In this document: positions 26,539 through 36,048 of the stretch, one piece after another | How positions within the stretch are numbered: position 1 is the stretch's first letter | How the letters are laid out: every line of letters starts with the position of its first letter | NCBI GenBank assembly: GCA_003697135.1 | Contig: RFGC01000028.1 | Span: forward strand, 1-61,619 | From: Acidobacteriota bacterium | Lineage (GTDB): Bacteria > Acidobacteriota > Blastocatellia > Pyrinomonadales > Pyrinomonadaceae | Length of the DNA stretch: 61,619 bases | Direction: 5' to 3' | Notes under the pieces: generated by a model | Seen by the model: only the letters and a program-made list of their open reading frames with translations | What the model was told of the DNA's origin: nothing | The model's database searches: none | Translations under genes and position numbers: made by a program

Positions 26539-27465
26539 ATGAAATTCTGCAAGTCTTGTGGCAATCAAAATCCCGACGAAATGAATTTTTGCCTTGAGTG
26601 CGGCACACCTTTGAGTTCTTCAGCTCAGTCCTTGCCCGGACCCACAATAAGCGAAAGCGCACCAGCTCAAGTAACTCAAGCAATAAGTTACCAAGCTATG
26701 CCTGCCCCGAAACCTAAATCAAAGATTCTTCACATATTGATCGGTATATTTGCCTTGTTATTCCTAACCGTGCTCGGAGGAGTTTTGATAGTTTACTTTG
26801 CTATTATGAGCCTTCCTGAGGAAAACAATTCAAACTCCAATGCAGAAACAGTCGAATTAAGCGACAGCAATACGAAAAGCCAAAACATTGATATTACAAA
26901 CACATCATCGCGTCTCTCTCCAACTCAAAGCCCAACACCTGTTGCTTCATTCACACCGCCGCTTGCACCTACTAAACTCGGCAAATTCACAGTTTACGCA
27001 GATAGCGGATGGCAACTTTCAGATATTGATGTAGTCGGCAACCAACAATACATGACAACGGTCAATGGACTCGTTGACTTAGCAGGCATTAAAAACGGTG
27101 TGTCTTACCTTGGGCTGAAAGATGAGAAAACAAAGCATCGCAGAATATATCCAGAATATCCAGCCGGTGCCTTGCTGATGCGAACCAGATATGCTGATGG
27201 TCGGGTTTCAAATATGCAACCAATTCCTACCTCTCCTGCATACTGGCAAAATTTCCCCGACGAAACCGGAAAGCTAGAATTTTGCATCAACGACAACTTA
27301 CCTGCCAATAACGGTGGACATTTCACAGTAACCGTGAAGCTGATAAGCGTCCCATCTTCAAAATCAAGCAACACTCCCAACCAAACTCCACGAAAAACCG
27401 AAAAGCCTCAAAAACCCCAAAGACGTTCCCAACAATACGATGACTCTGCTGGTGATATTTACTAA
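26539..27465 (+). CDS. Zinc-ribbon membrane protein with PA-IL-lectin-like outer domain
   Basis: A 308-residue protein from ATG 26539. It begins with a zinc ribbon (FCKSCGNQNPDEMNFCLECGTPL), then a membrane helix at about 68-92 and a Ser/Thr/Pro-rich linker. The outer domain of about 130 residues (FTVYADSGWQLSDIDVV, GALLMRTRYADG, LEFCINDNLPANNGGHFTVTV) resembles the PA-IL (LecA) galactose-lectin fold, with the Asn/Asp calcium-loop text INDNLPANNGG. Such zinc-ribbon plus helix plus sensor-like proteins are common and poorly characterised. Carbohydrate binding is an inference from the motif. It is divergent from the Trm112-GT9 pair. Confidence 0.65.
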   Translation: MKFCKSCGNQNPDEMNFCLECGTPLSSSAQSLPGPTISESAPAQVTQAISYQAMPAPKPKSKILHILIGIFALLFLTVLGGVLIVYFAIMSLPEENNSNSNAETVELSDSNTKSQNIDITNTSSRLSPTQSPTPVASFTPPLAPTKLGKFTVYADSGWQLSDIDVVGNQQYMTTVNGLVDLAGIKNGVSYLGLKDEKTKHRRIYPEYPAGALLMRTRYADGRVSNMQPIPTSPAYWQNFPDETGKLEFCINDNLPANNGGHFTVTVKLISVPSSKSSNTPNQTPRKTEKPQKPQRRSQQYDDSAGDIY

Positions 27466-27559
27466 TCTGCTACCGGCTGAAGAGAAGGTGATAAAAGTAG
27501 ATTTTGCCCGATGGAAAGGTTAGAATGTAATCAAACCACAAAATAGGAGGAAAATAGCT

Positions 27560-28207
27560 ATGAAGAAAATTTTGGGCTTTGTTTTCCTAATGATGCTTTC
27601 TGTTCTTTTATTCACCAAAGACTCTACAAAAGCCAAACCGGCGATAGAAAATGAGGGAATGCCAACTGCCGGAACATACGCTTTCGATAAAGCCCATAGC
27701 TTTATCGGCTTTCGCGTCAAACATCTTGGCTTGATTGATGTTTCCGGATACTTTCGAGATTTCACTGGAACGATTAACTACGACGAAAAGGATATAACCA
27801 AATCTTCCGTCGAATTTTCTGCCGCAGTTGCGAGCATTGATACAGGCGTCGCGGCCAGAGATAATCATCTTCGTAGTGCTGACTTTTTTGAAGTAGAAAA
27901 ATACCCACAGCTTACCTTCAAAAGCACAAAGGTAGAAAAGAAAGGCAACGGATACATAATCACTGGAGATTTGACAATAAAAGGCGTCACTAAACAAATT
28001 TCATTCCCGTTTGAGATTACAGGTTTCATAGCGAACGATCCGAGAAGTGGCGGTAGAATGGGAGTTGCTGCTGAAACCGTCATAAACCGCCGCGATTTCG
28101 GGATAAACTACGGCGGCAATTTACCAAACGGAACACCAATGATCGGAGATGAAGTGAAGGTTTCCTTGCAAATCGAGGCAATCAAGCCAAAAGCTGAACA
28201 GAAATGA
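27560..28207 (+). CDS. YceI-family periplasmic protein
   Basis: A 215-residue secreted lipocalin-like protein. A signal peptide covers about 1-26. The YceI pattern is clear: YAFDKAHSFIGFRVKHLGLIDVSGYF, the AAVASIDTGVAARDNHLRSADFF motif, FKSTKVEKKGNGYIITGDLTIKGVT and the C-terminal NRRDFGINYG. Family members bind polyisoprenoids or amphiphiles in the periplasm. AGGAGG lies 9 nt before the ATG. It appears to be a single gene, convergent with the NlpC/P60 gene (4-bp gap). Confidence 0.93.
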   Translation: MKKILGFVFLMMLSVLLFTKDSTKAKPAIENEGMPTAGTYAFDKAHSFIGFRVKHLGLIDVSGYFRDFTGTINYDEKDITKSSVEFSAAVASIDTGVAARDNHLRSADFFEVEKYPQLTFKSTKVEKKGNGYIITGDLTIKGVTKQISFPFEITGFIANDPRSGGRMGVAAETVINRRDFGINYGGNLPNGTPMIGDEVKVSLQIEAIKPKAEQK

Positions 28208-28211
28208 GTGT

Positions 28212-28976
28212 TCAGCGGATAATAATTTTGTTTTCCCTTAAAGTCTCTCTCTGAATCTCTCTGTTTGTGTTATCAAGTTGTGGTTTGGACGTTTGAAAAG
28301 TTTTCAAGCGTCTAAACCCAACTATTCTTTTTCTCCAGTAACTATCGAAGCGAGAATAAACTATTCCCTTTGATCTCGATGCATGATAAAAACCGTTCTC
28401 ATCAGCTACGATGCCCACATGACCGAGACGATTAAAAAATACTAAAGTTCCGAATTTGTATTTTTCGCTCTCAGGAACAGGCTCAGACATTTCCCACAGT
28501 GTTTTTGCGCTTGTTCTTTCAAAATCAATACCTGCATCTCGAAAAACACTCCAGATGAAACCTGAACAATCGTAGTAATTTGGGCCATCGGCTCCGTAGC
28601 GATATGGAATCCCCAATTTCGATCTTATGGAATTTAGAAGAAGCTGCGTTGTTTGGAGTCCATAAATTGAATTCTTCGGGAGAACTTCAACCGAACCCGC
28701 TTTCACCGAAGGGCTTACGCTCGATGTTTTTTGCACAAGTGGTTGAGTTTTTTGGTTTACAATTACTATATCTTGAAGAAAAGGCGGGCGATTTGATGTC
28801 CGATTTTCAGATGATTTTGCATCTTCACTGGGAGAATCTTGAGAAACTATAATAGAAGGTTTAACAGAAGGATTTTGAACTGGCACGATGCGCGGCCTCG
28901 TAAAAACCTGCCCAAAACTTAAACCAGTCAACCCAGCAAAACAAACTAAAAGAGTTAAACTTCCAAGAATCTTCAT
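28212..28976 (-). CDS. NlpC/P60 cell-wall peptidase
   Basis: A 254-residue secreted peptidase. The start MKILGSLT at 28976 has GGGAG about 10 nt upstream and gives a clean signal peptide ending near SFGQ; longer in-frame starts would bury it. After a Ser/Pro-rich linker the NlpC/P60 domain shows the catalytic cysteine in YYDCSGFIWSVF and the histidine in LGHVGIVADENGFYHASRSKG. It cleaves peptidoglycan stem peptides (gamma-D-Glu-DAP bonds in the family), in line with the DAP-type MurE encoded at 46 kb. Confidence 0.92.
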   Translation of the reverse strand: MKILGSLTLLVCFAGLTGLSFGQVFTRPRIVPVQNPSVKPSIIVSQDSPSEDAKSSENRTSNRPPFLQDIVIVNQKTQPLVQKTSSVSPSVKAGSVEVLPKNSIYGLQTTQLLLNSIRSKLGIPYRYGADGPNYYDCSGFIWSVFRDAGIDFERTSAKTLWEMSEPVPESEKYKFGTLVFFNRLGHVGIVADENGFYHASRSKGIVYSRFDSYWRKRIVGFRRLKTFQTSKPQLDNTNREIQRETLRENKIIIR

Positions 28977-29097
28977 CCATTCAACTCCCTGTAATTTCAG
29001 CTCAAAAATAGTGTTGTGAATTAACTTTTCGTCGAAGAAAAAACAAAAGACAGGTAATTTTTTAACCTTTTTTGAAGAAAAAAGCAAGTTCTAGTTT

Positions 29098-29113
29098 TCT
29101 GTAAATTTACAGA
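29098..29113. promoter_or_regulatory. 16-bp perfect palindrome upstream of the NlpC/P60 gene
   Basis: TCTGTAAATTTACAGA is a complete palindrome located 122 bp upstream of the NlpC/P60 start and 123 bp from the end of recX. It could be a repressor site; no cognate regulator is evident. Confidence 0.35.
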
Positions 29114-29235
29114 CTATTTGCAATCGCCTCGAAACTCCAACGTGACACCGTTTTTAGATTCAAACCACAAAAGACGCAGAGATTAGACGAAACCCTCAAA
29201 ATTTTCGGGAATTTCTCGAACGTTATCAGATTAAT

Positions 29236-29718
29236 TCAAAAATCTTGCTCGTAGTCTTCAAAAGACCTGGAAAGTTTGCGGATTGTTTCATAGACGAGTT
29301 CAGGATCGAAACCTTGACTTATCAAATAACTTTGAAGATTTCTCAACTCTTTGATAGTTTTAGGTTGTCCTTTTGCTCTCAATCTCTTTTGGAGAGACTT
29401 TTCGATAAGCTCCTTTTCATCAATTTCCTCAAGGACATTTTTTATTATGTCTTCAGCAACCTGCTTTTCCCGAAGATTTTGACGCAAAAGCCTTTTACCA
29501 ACAGGCTTAAGCCTTAACTTTGAACCAATAAACTCTTCAGCAAATTTTTCGTCATTCAAAAAACCTAATTCGATAAGCTTTTCAAGGACTTTGTTGACTG
29601 CATCCTTATCAGTCCAGTCCTTTTCCAGCAATTTTTGATGCATTTCTGCAATAGTATAGGCGCGCCGTGCGAGAAGTCGCAAAGAATACTTGAAGATTTG
29701 TTTCTCAATCTCACTCAT
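29236..29718 (-). CDS. recX: RecX-family regulatory protein
   Basis: A 160-residue RecX-type protein: repeated three-helix units, with ARRAYTIAEMHQKLLEKDW, LIELGFLNDEKFAEEFIGSKL and KRLLRQNLREKQV typical of the family. RecX binds RecA filaments and limits their activity. recA is not in the window, which is not unusual. It is divergent from truB. The start ATG at 29718 fits the family N-terminus. Confidence 0.88.
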   Translation of the reverse strand: MSEIEKQIFKYSLRLLARRAYTIAEMHQKLLEKDWTDKDAVNKVLEKLIELGFLNDEKFAEEFIGSKLRLKPVGKRLLRQNLREKQVAEDIIKNVLEEIDEKELIEKSLQKRLRAKGQPKTIKELRNLQSYLISQGFDPELVYETIRKLSRSFEDYEQDF

Positions 29719-29827
29719 TTCTCGAATCCGAAGACTAATTCTATCGGATCGAGCTGAAATTCTAGAAATTCCAAAATCCCTTCATCGGGTTTTGCAACCA
29801 ATTCATTTCACCTTAAACTCTGCTTTG

Positions 29828-30715
29828 ATGAACGGTGTTTTGGTCATAGATAAACCCGAAGATTGGACTTCGCATGATGTAGTCGCAAAGTGCAGAAAGA
29901 TACTGAAAACGCATAAAATCGGACACACAGGAACGCTTGACCCTTTCGCAACTGGAGTGTTGCTACTTCTTGTCGGGAAAGCTACACGTCTTGCACAGTT
30001 TTTGGGCAAATACGAAAAAGAATACGTCGCAGAAATTACATTCGGCTTTGAAACAGACACAGGCGATAAAACGGGCAAAATCAAAGAAAATACTCGATCC
30101 GATGGTTTCAGACTCGACGCAAAAAAAATTCAAAAAGTTTTGAGTGAATTCTTAGGCGAGATCGAACAAATCCCGCCAATGTTTTCGGCAAAAAAGATCA
30201 AGGGAAAGAAACTTTATGAACTTGCAAGAAAACAAATAGAAATCGAAAGAAAGCCCGTGAAGATTAAAATTTATGAGATAGAACTGCTGGAAATCAAAGA
30301 AAAAAGCATCGCCGTTAGAATAGTTTGTTCTTCTGGAACTTATGTAAGAACGCTTGCAGAAGATATTGGAAGGAAACTAGGTATCGGTGCTCATCTATCG
30401 GCATTAAGACGCATCAGAGTTGGCAAATTCGATTTGTCGCGGGCAGTCACGCTAGAAAAGCTAGAAGAAGCACTCAGTCAAAACCAACCGAATGACTTTT
30501 TGCTTCCTATGAATGAATGTCTTTCGGACTTTCCGCAAATCGTTCTAGATGATTTCGGCGTCAAAAGAGCTAAAAACGGAGCTATTTTGAAACTCAACAC
30601 AAAAGAAGACTTTGCCGATGGACAATTCGTCTGTATGCTGGATGCGCAAAAAAATCTAGTAGCAATCGGAGAGATTTCATCAGGCGTTATTCAACCAAAG
30701 ATTGTTTTGGGATAG
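29828..30715 (+). CDS. truB: tRNA pseudouridine(55) synthase
   Basis: A 295-residue enzyme that makes pseudouridine 55 in the T-loop of tRNA. MNGVLVIDKPEDWTSHDVV is the standard N-terminus, so the ATG at 29828 is chosen although the frame is open further upstream. The catalytic aspartate is in GHTGTLDPFATGVL, and VRIVCSSGTYVRTLAEDIG is also diagnostic. The C-terminal PUA-like part (FADGQFVCML) is short. The next gene begins 10 bp after the stop. Confidence 0.96.
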   Translation: MNGVLVIDKPEDWTSHDVVAKCRKILKTHKIGHTGTLDPFATGVLLLLVGKATRLAQFLGKYEKEYVAEITFGFETDTGDKTGKIKENTRSDGFRLDAKKIQKVLSEFLGEIEQIPPMFSAKKIKGKKLYELARKQIEIERKPVKIKIYEIELLEIKEKSIAVRIVCSSGTYVRTLAEDIGRKLGIGAHLSALRRIRVGKFDLSRAVTLEKLEEALSQNQPNDFLLPMNECLSDFPQIVLDDFGVKRAKNGAILKLNTKEDFADGQFVCMLDAQKNLVAIGEISSGVIQPKIVLG

Positions 30716-30725
30716 AATTTGTCGT

Positions 30726-31703
30726 ATGAAAAAAACGAAATTTTTGTGGCTCGGAGTTGGTGTTGGAGTTGGACTGATTGCATGGAAAATGCTTTCAAGA
30801 GAAGAAAGCATTGATTGGGAGAAAGTGCAAAAGTTTGTTCATCATCGGGAAAATTCAAATTTCGTAGAAGTTGACGGCATCAAAATTCACTATCAACAAT
30901 TTGGCGAAAATCACAGTCAAACCATTTTGCTAATTCATGGCTACGGTTCATCAACTCTTGTATGGAAAACAGTTGCGCCGATGCTCGCCGAAAAAGGTTT
31001 CAATGTCATCGCAATTGACATGGTTGGATTTGGTTTCTCAGAGAAGCCTTCATGGTTTGAATACACGATCGAGTCACAAGCGAGAATGATTGTTAGATTC
31101 ATGAACCGTCTGGGAATCGGAAAGGCAACAGTTGTAGGCAGTTCATACGGCGGCGCCGTTGCCGCTTCGCTTGCCTTGGACTATCCGGAAAGAGTCGAAA
31201 AACTGGTTTTAGTAGGAACAGTTTGCAACAATGAGCCGCTATCTCATCCGCTAATGAAAATAGCTCAAGTGCCTATGCTTGGCGAGATTGCTACCGCAAT
31301 CTTGCTCGATGCAAAGCCTTTTATCAAACACCGAATGCGAACATCTATCGCTCCTGCTAACCATGATTTGATCACCGCAGAGAGAGTTAACAGGATTAGA
31401 ATCCCGTTGAAATCAAAAGATGCACATACAGCAACACTTGCAACCGCTAGAAAATGGAATGCAGAAAGAATCCAGCAAGACGCTCATTTAATTCCTCATC
31501 CGACTTTGATAATTTGGGGCGAAGATGACAAAGTCGTCAATATCCGAAATGCCTATAAACTCTATGATTCCATCTTGCACTCAAAACTTGTCATATTCAA
31601 AAACTGCGGTCATATTCCTCAAGAAGAAAAACCCGTTGACTTTACTGAGGTTGTCGCGTCTTTTATAAAAAATAGTCGGCAACCTCGGCAAGTGCTAGAA
31701 TAA
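30726..31703 (+). CDS. Membrane-anchored alpha/beta hydrolase
   Basis: A 325-residue alpha/beta-hydrolase with an N-terminal membrane anchor (about residues 5-22). The oxyanion loop ILLIHGYGSS, the nucleophile elbow VVGSSYGGAVAA (catalytic Ser), the acid in IWGEDDKVV and the histidine in FKNCGHIPQEE are all present. The start MKKTKFLWLG at 30726 follows truB by 10 bp. The substrate is unknown; the family includes esterases, lipases and haloalkane-type hydrolases. Confidence 0.88.
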   Translation: MKKTKFLWLGVGVGVGLIAWKMLSREESIDWEKVQKFVHHRENSNFVEVDGIKIHYQQFGENHSQTILLIHGYGSSTLVWKTVAPMLAEKGFNVIAIDMVGFGFSEKPSWFEYTIESQARMIVRFMNRLGIGKATVVGSSYGGAVAASLALDYPERVEKLVLVGTVCNNEPLSHPLMKIAQVPMLGEIATAILLDAKPFIKHRMRTSIAPANHDLITAERVNRIRIPLKSKDAHTATLATARKWNAERIQQDAHLIPHPTLIIWGEDDKVVNIRNAYKLYDSILHSKLVIFKNCGHIPQEEKPVDFTEVVASFIKNSRQPRQVLE

Positions 31704-31749
31704 GGTAGAATAAGGATTGAAAAGTTTTGATTTCAAGGAGTGTTTGATT

Positions 31750-32334
31750 ATGTTTTGTCAAGCCTGTGGAGCCAAAAATGCGGACGGAGCTTTTTATTGC
31801 CAGAAGTGTGGCATGCTTTTGGAGAAAGAAGAAGAAACGATTGTTAAATCTCCACAAAGGGATATAGACGAAGAAAAACAAATTTTTTCGATTCGTCCGA
31901 CGATGATTTTTGTGAAGATAGGCTATGCTCTGGCAGTGGTTGGTGGTTTTTTGGTTGTTTTCTTGCTTTACTTTATCAGCCAATTCTTCGGATTCGATAT
32001 TCCGGCATTGATTTACGTTCTACTAGGTCTATCTTTGCTTTTGATTCCTGCATACTTCCACATCAAACGAAACTTGATCAAATACACCCTTACAGACTCA
32101 AAAATTGAGATTGACGAAGGCTTTTTCTTTCAACAGTCTCGAAACATTCCGCTACGTTCAATTCAAGATGTTTCAGTTTCCATGAACCTAATTCAAAGAA
32201 TTCTTGGCTACGGGGACATTACTATTGACAATGCAAGCGAAGATGCAGGGAAGATTGTGTTGAAAAATGTTGCTGAGCCAAAAAAATACGCCGATCTCTT
32301 ATTGAAACAACTCAGAAAAGTGGATAAGCAATAA
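31750..32334 (+). CDS. Zinc-ribbon protein with bacterial PH (YdbS/DUF304-like) domain
   Basis: A 194-residue protein. It begins with a zinc ribbon (MFCQACGAKNADGAFYCQKCG), continues with two hydrophobic helices (about 57-100) and ends in a bPH2-type domain (YTLTDSKIEIDEGFFFQQSRNIPLRSIQDVSV, GYGDITIDNAS). The ATG at 31750 has AAGGAG 9 nt upstream. Function is unknown for this family; membrane association is clear from the helices. It is followed after 13 bp by an AI-2E-type transporter gene. Confidence 0.82.
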   Translation: MFCQACGAKNADGAFYCQKCGMLLEKEEETIVKSPQRDIDEEKQIFSIRPTMIFVKIGYALAVVGGFLVVFLLYFISQFFGFDIPALIYVLLGLSLLLIPAYFHIKRNLIKYTLTDSKIEIDEGFFFQQSRNIPLRSIQDVSVSMNLIQRILGYGDITIDNASEDAGKIVLKNVAEPKKYADLLLKQLRKVDKQ

Positions 32335-32347
32335 TACCGAAGCCAAT

Positions 32348-33550
32348 ATGATCGAAAAAAAAGAACTAAAACACACCGCAAGAAGAATTTTTCTTGATCC
32401 TTCAACGCCTTCAAACCGTGCAATCGTTAGAATCGTTCTGGTTGTATTCGTTTCGTGGTATTTAGCAAGTTTTTTAGTAAATATCATTCTTTCGCTGCAA
32501 TCATTGTTTTTCTTGCTGATTCTCTCTGTTTTCTTTGCATACTTACTTCAGCCTTTGGTAAGCTACATAACCGACTTTTTTGAAAGCCGAAACTTAGGAA
32601 AATTCATGCCGAGAGTTTTGGCTATTGGAATTGTCTATGTTTTATTCTTTTCTGTTTTGACCATCGCAATTTCGTATCTTGCGCCTAGAGTAACAGAACA
32701 AGCTCGCATATTTGCATCACAAATTCCGTTTCATGCTAACTCTTTACGCGAAAGAATTGAAGAAATCAACGCTCGCTACGAAAGCTATGGCCTGCCGAGC
32801 GAAATTCAAATCGAAATCAGCAAGAAAATAAACGAGTTTGCATCAAGCTTAGCTCAGACAATTACAACCTCCGTAGGAAATATTGCAATAAACACCATCT
32901 CCTACCTGCCGTGGTTTGTTTTGGTTCCGATTTTTTCTTTCTTCTTTCTCAAAGACGCCGCAATGTTTAGGATATGGATTTTGCGCGCCTTTCCTTCAGG
33001 AAGATGGCGAAACAGAGTTGAGTTAATTCTGGAAGATATGAACCGAACTCTTTCGGCATATATTCGGGCACAGCTTGTTTCCTGCATATTCATCGGAATA
33101 GTTTGCACAATCGGGTTTTATGCCCTCGGATTAAACTATACCCTTCTGCTCGGCATCTTGGCTGGTATTTTGGAATTCATACCGCTGATAGGTCCTTTGA
33201 CAGTTGGCATTATAGCTACTCTTGTTGCAGGAATTACAATTTCAGGAAAAACCGCTTTTTCGGTCGCAATCTTCTTGATTATTCTCAGAATTCTACACGA
33301 TTACGTGACTTATCCAAAAATCGTGCGTGGCGGTATTCATTTGCATCCGATGGTGATTATTCTATCAATCTTAATCGGCGAAAAACTAGCAGGCATTCCG
33401 GGAGTTTTTTTATCAATACCCGTTGCGGCGCTTATAACAGTTTTCTACAGACACTATCTTGAATACAGCGGTCAAAAAGGCATCTTTGATGCTATCTTCC
33501 AAAAAGAAGTAGAAGAAAAAGCCGAGAAGATAGCAGAGACTAAAGGCTAG
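32348..33550 (+). CDS. AI-2E/PerM-family membrane transporter
   Basis: A 400-residue protein with about eight membrane helices and a soluble helical segment at about 118-170. The family signature is readable in FFFLKDAAMFR, FIPLIGPLTVGIIATLVA and VRGGIHLHPMVIILSILIGEKLAGIPGVFLSIPVAA. Members export small molecules, ions or act as Na+/H+ antiporters, and only some handle autoinducer-2, so no substrate is assigned. Confidence 0.88.
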   Translation: MIEKKELKHTARRIFLDPSTPSNRAIVRIVLVVFVSWYLASFLVNIILSLQSLFFLLILSVFFAYLLQPLVSYITDFFESRNLGKFMPRVLAIGIVYVLFFSVLTIAISYLAPRVTEQARIFASQIPFHANSLRERIEEINARYESYGLPSEIQIEISKKINEFASSLAQTITTSVGNIAINTISYLPWFVLVPIFSFFFLKDAAMFRIWILRAFPSGRWRNRVELILEDMNRTLSAYIRAQLVSCIFIGIVCTIGFYALGLNYTLLLGILAGILEFIPLIGPLTVGIIATLVAGITISGKTAFSVAIFLIILRILHDYVTYPKIVRGGIHLHPMVIILSILIGEKLAGIPGVFLSIPVAALITVFYRHYLEYSGQKGIFDAIFQKEVEEKAEKIAETKG

Positions 33551-33579
33551 AAAGAGCTGATAAAGCGTATCTTGCGCGC

Positions 33580-34476
33580 TCATCTTCCCCAACTTAATTT
33601 GTTACGCAAAACATCGAAGTAATTTCTGTTCATTGGTTGAATCAGATTAAAACCTATTTCGCTTTTGCGTATGTAAATCGTATCACCCGATTTAACCTGA
33701 TAACCAACTTGTCCATCTAACGTTAGGATTACATCTTTATCGGCATTCAGCAGACGAAGGCTGATTTCTGAGGTGTCGGGAATAACGATAGGGCGATTTG
33801 TCAAAGTAAAAGGGCATATCGGAGTCAAGATTATTGCGTGCATCGAAGGGTAAACTATTGGCCCACCAGCTGAAAGATTGTAAGCCGTCGAGCCAGTAGG
33901 CGTCGCAACTATCAAACCATCAGCCCGAAAATCGTTAACGAAAAACTCATCTAAGGAAACTTCTATTTCGATGATTCTGGCTAGGGCAGATTTATGAATA
34001 ACAACATCATTCAATACCCTGCCGATCACTACGGCTTCTTTTGTTTTCTGGATTTCAAAATCACCACTTTGGCTTTCACTCTTTCCAACCGAAACATCGA
34101 GCATCATGCGTCGGTCAATCTCATAATTTCCCGACAGAACCGCTTCTAAAGCCGAAAACATCTCTTCGATACGAAATTCTGTAAGATAACCTAAACTCCC
34201 GTAATTGATTCCAAGAACTGGGATCTCTCTACTACCAAGAATTCTCGCTGTCGAAAGGATAGTGCCATCACCGCCTAAAACAACTATCAAATCAGCATTT
34301 TCACGAATCTCTTGCGTTTCATCGGAACTGAAAGTTCTTACTTCGTCCCTTTGAAATGGCTCGCCAATTGGATTGATTTGATTCCCCTTGAGCCACTCTG
34401 AAAGCTTAAGAGCCGTTTGCAAAGCCTCTTCACTTCCCGGTTTTACAACTATTGCAACGTTTTCTATTTTTTTCAT
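33580..34476 (-). CDS. nadK: NAD kinase
   Basis: A 298-residue ATP-NAD kinase that makes NADP. LIVVLGGDGTILSTAR has the GGDG motif; GINYGSLGYLTEF, NDVVIHKSALARIIEIEV and ADGLIVATPTGSTAYNLSAGGPIVYP are the conserved blocks. The start at MKKIENVAIVVKPG (34476) gives the family N-terminus; the frame is open 30 codons further upstream, but those residues are not conserved-looking. It is divergent from glyS. Confidence 0.95.
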   Translation of the reverse strand: MKKIENVAIVVKPGSEEALQTALKLSEWLKGNQINPIGEPFQRDEVRTFSSDETQEIRENADLIVVLGGDGTILSTARILGSREIPVLGINYGSLGYLTEFRIEEMFSALEAVLSGNYEIDRRMMLDVSVGKSESQSGDFEIQKTKEAVVIGRVLNDVVIHKSALARIIEIEVSLDEFFVNDFRADGLIVATPTGSTAYNLSAGGPIVYPSMHAIILTPICPFTLTNRPIVIPDTSEISLRLLNADKDVILTLDGQVGYQVKSGDTIYIRKSEIGFNLIQPMNRNYFDVLRNKLSWGR

Positions 34477-34644
34477 TTTTAGCAAGCGACTAATGGCAAA
34501 TAGTAAAAGATGATTTTCCCTTACTTTATGCCTTCGTTCAAGATGAATTATGGTAGCCATTTGCATTGCGGTTCACTGAGATTTGTCGTTAGCTTTTTAC
34601 TCTCATTAGTTATGCAGGGATTTTTGTTGTAAAATCTAAACTTT

Positions 34645-36048
34645 ATGTCGGCACCTAGCATTGAAACGATTGTCAATTTGTCAAAACGCAGAGGATTTGT
34701 TTTTCCAGCATCGGAGATATATGGCGGATTAAGTAGCGCTTGGGACTTCGGTCCGCTCGGAGTTGAGCTTGCAAACAACATTAAAAACGCATGGTGGCGC
34801 TGGCTTGTTCATGAGCGTGATGACATCGAGGGAATAGACACCTGTATTATCCAAAATCGTCTCGTTTGGAAATACAGCGGGCACGAAGCAACGTTCAACG
34901 ATCCGCTCGTTGACTGCCGAACCTGTAAAGGCAGATTCCGATACGATAAACTCCACGAATACCATTGCCCTAGAGAAAGCTCAACCTGCGTTGGGAAAGG
35001 TAAAGAATGCGATCTCACGGAGCCAAGACAGTTCAACCTTATGTTCAAAACAACAGTTGGCGCAGTTTCCGCTGAAGACGATCCTTCAGCTCTTGTATAT
35101 CTTCGTCCAGAAACTGCGCAAGGAATTTTCATAAACTTCAAAAATGTTCTGGATACCACCAGAAGAAAACTTCCTTTCGGTATTGCTCAGATTGGTAAAT
35201 CATTCCGAAACGAAGTGACTCCCGGAAATTTCATTTTCCGAACCAGAGAGTTTGAGCAAATGGAAATGGAGTATTTCTGCCATCCAAAAGATGCCGCAAA
35301 GATACACCAAGAATGGATTGACGCTTTTCTTCAGTGGTTCAAAGATTTGGGAATCAGCGAAAAAAACCTGAAACTTCATGAGCAAACGCCAGATGAACTA
35401 GCGCATTACGCCGTCAGATGCGTTGATATTCTTTATCGCTTTTTCCCTGAACGTCCCGACGAGAAGGCGCAATTTGACGAACTCATGGGAATTGCAAATC
35501 GCACCGATTACGATCTCAGACAACACTCGAAAAAGGCAGTTGACGAACACGGAAACCGCATAAATCCTGATTCAACAGAAGATTTGTCATACTTCGATCC
35601 GGTGACACAAGAGAGATTTTATCCTTACTGCATTGAACCTGCGGCTGGCGTCAATCGAACGGTTTTGGCAGTGATGATGGATGCTTATTCTGAAAAGATG
35701 AGTGAAAGAGGCGAAAAAAGAGTCATACTGAAGCTGAAAGCTTCTCTTGCTCCGATAAAGGTTGCGGTTTTACCGCTTGCTAAAAACAAACCCGAAATTG
35801 TCTCGATGGCTAAAGCCATAAAGAAAGACTTGATGAAAGATTTTCGCACGGTCTATGACGATACAGCAGGCATCGGGAAACTTTATGCGCGACAGGACGA
35901 AATCGGCACGCCGTTTTGTGTTACCGTTGATCACCAATCGCTTGAAGATAATGCCGTAACCGTGCGCGACCGAGATACATGGGAGCAAGACAGAATCAAT
36001 GTCTCACAGCTTGGAGAATACTTGAGAAAACGTCTAAAAGAAAAATGA
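34645..36048 (+). CDS. glyS: Glycyl-tRNA synthetase (dimeric class II type)
   Basis: A 467-residue GlyRS of the alpha2 type. GFVFPASEIYGGLSSAWDFGPLG is the family N-terminus, a zinc-like Cys segment (CRTCKGRFRYDKLHEYHC) follows, then class II motifs (RPETAQGIFINF, QIGKSFRNEVTPGNFIFRTREFEQMEMEYF) and EPAAGVNRTVLAVM. The C-terminal anticodon domain starts near residue 370 (KVAVLPLAKNKPEIV). Its stop overlaps the start of cca by 4 bp. Confidence 0.96.
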   Translation: MSAPSIETIVNLSKRRGFVFPASEIYGGLSSAWDFGPLGVELANNIKNAWWRWLVHERDDIEGIDTCIIQNRLVWKYSGHEATFNDPLVDCRTCKGRFRYDKLHEYHCPRESSTCVGKGKECDLTEPRQFNLMFKTTVGAVSAEDDPSALVYLRPETAQGIFINFKNVLDTTRRKLPFGIAQIGKSFRNEVTPGNFIFRTREFEQMEMEYFCHPKDAAKIHQEWIDAFLQWFKDLGISEKNLKLHEQTPDELAHYAVRCVDILYRFFPERPDEKAQFDELMGIANRTDYDLRQHSKKAVDEHGNRINPDSTEDLSYFDPVTQERFYPYCIEPAAGVNRTVLAVMMDAYSEKMSERGEKRVILKLKASLAPIKVAVLPLAKNKPEIVSMAKAIKKDLMKDFRTVYDDTAGIGKLYARQDEIGTPFCVTVDHQSLEDNAVTVRDRDTWEQDRINVSQLGEYLRKRLKEK

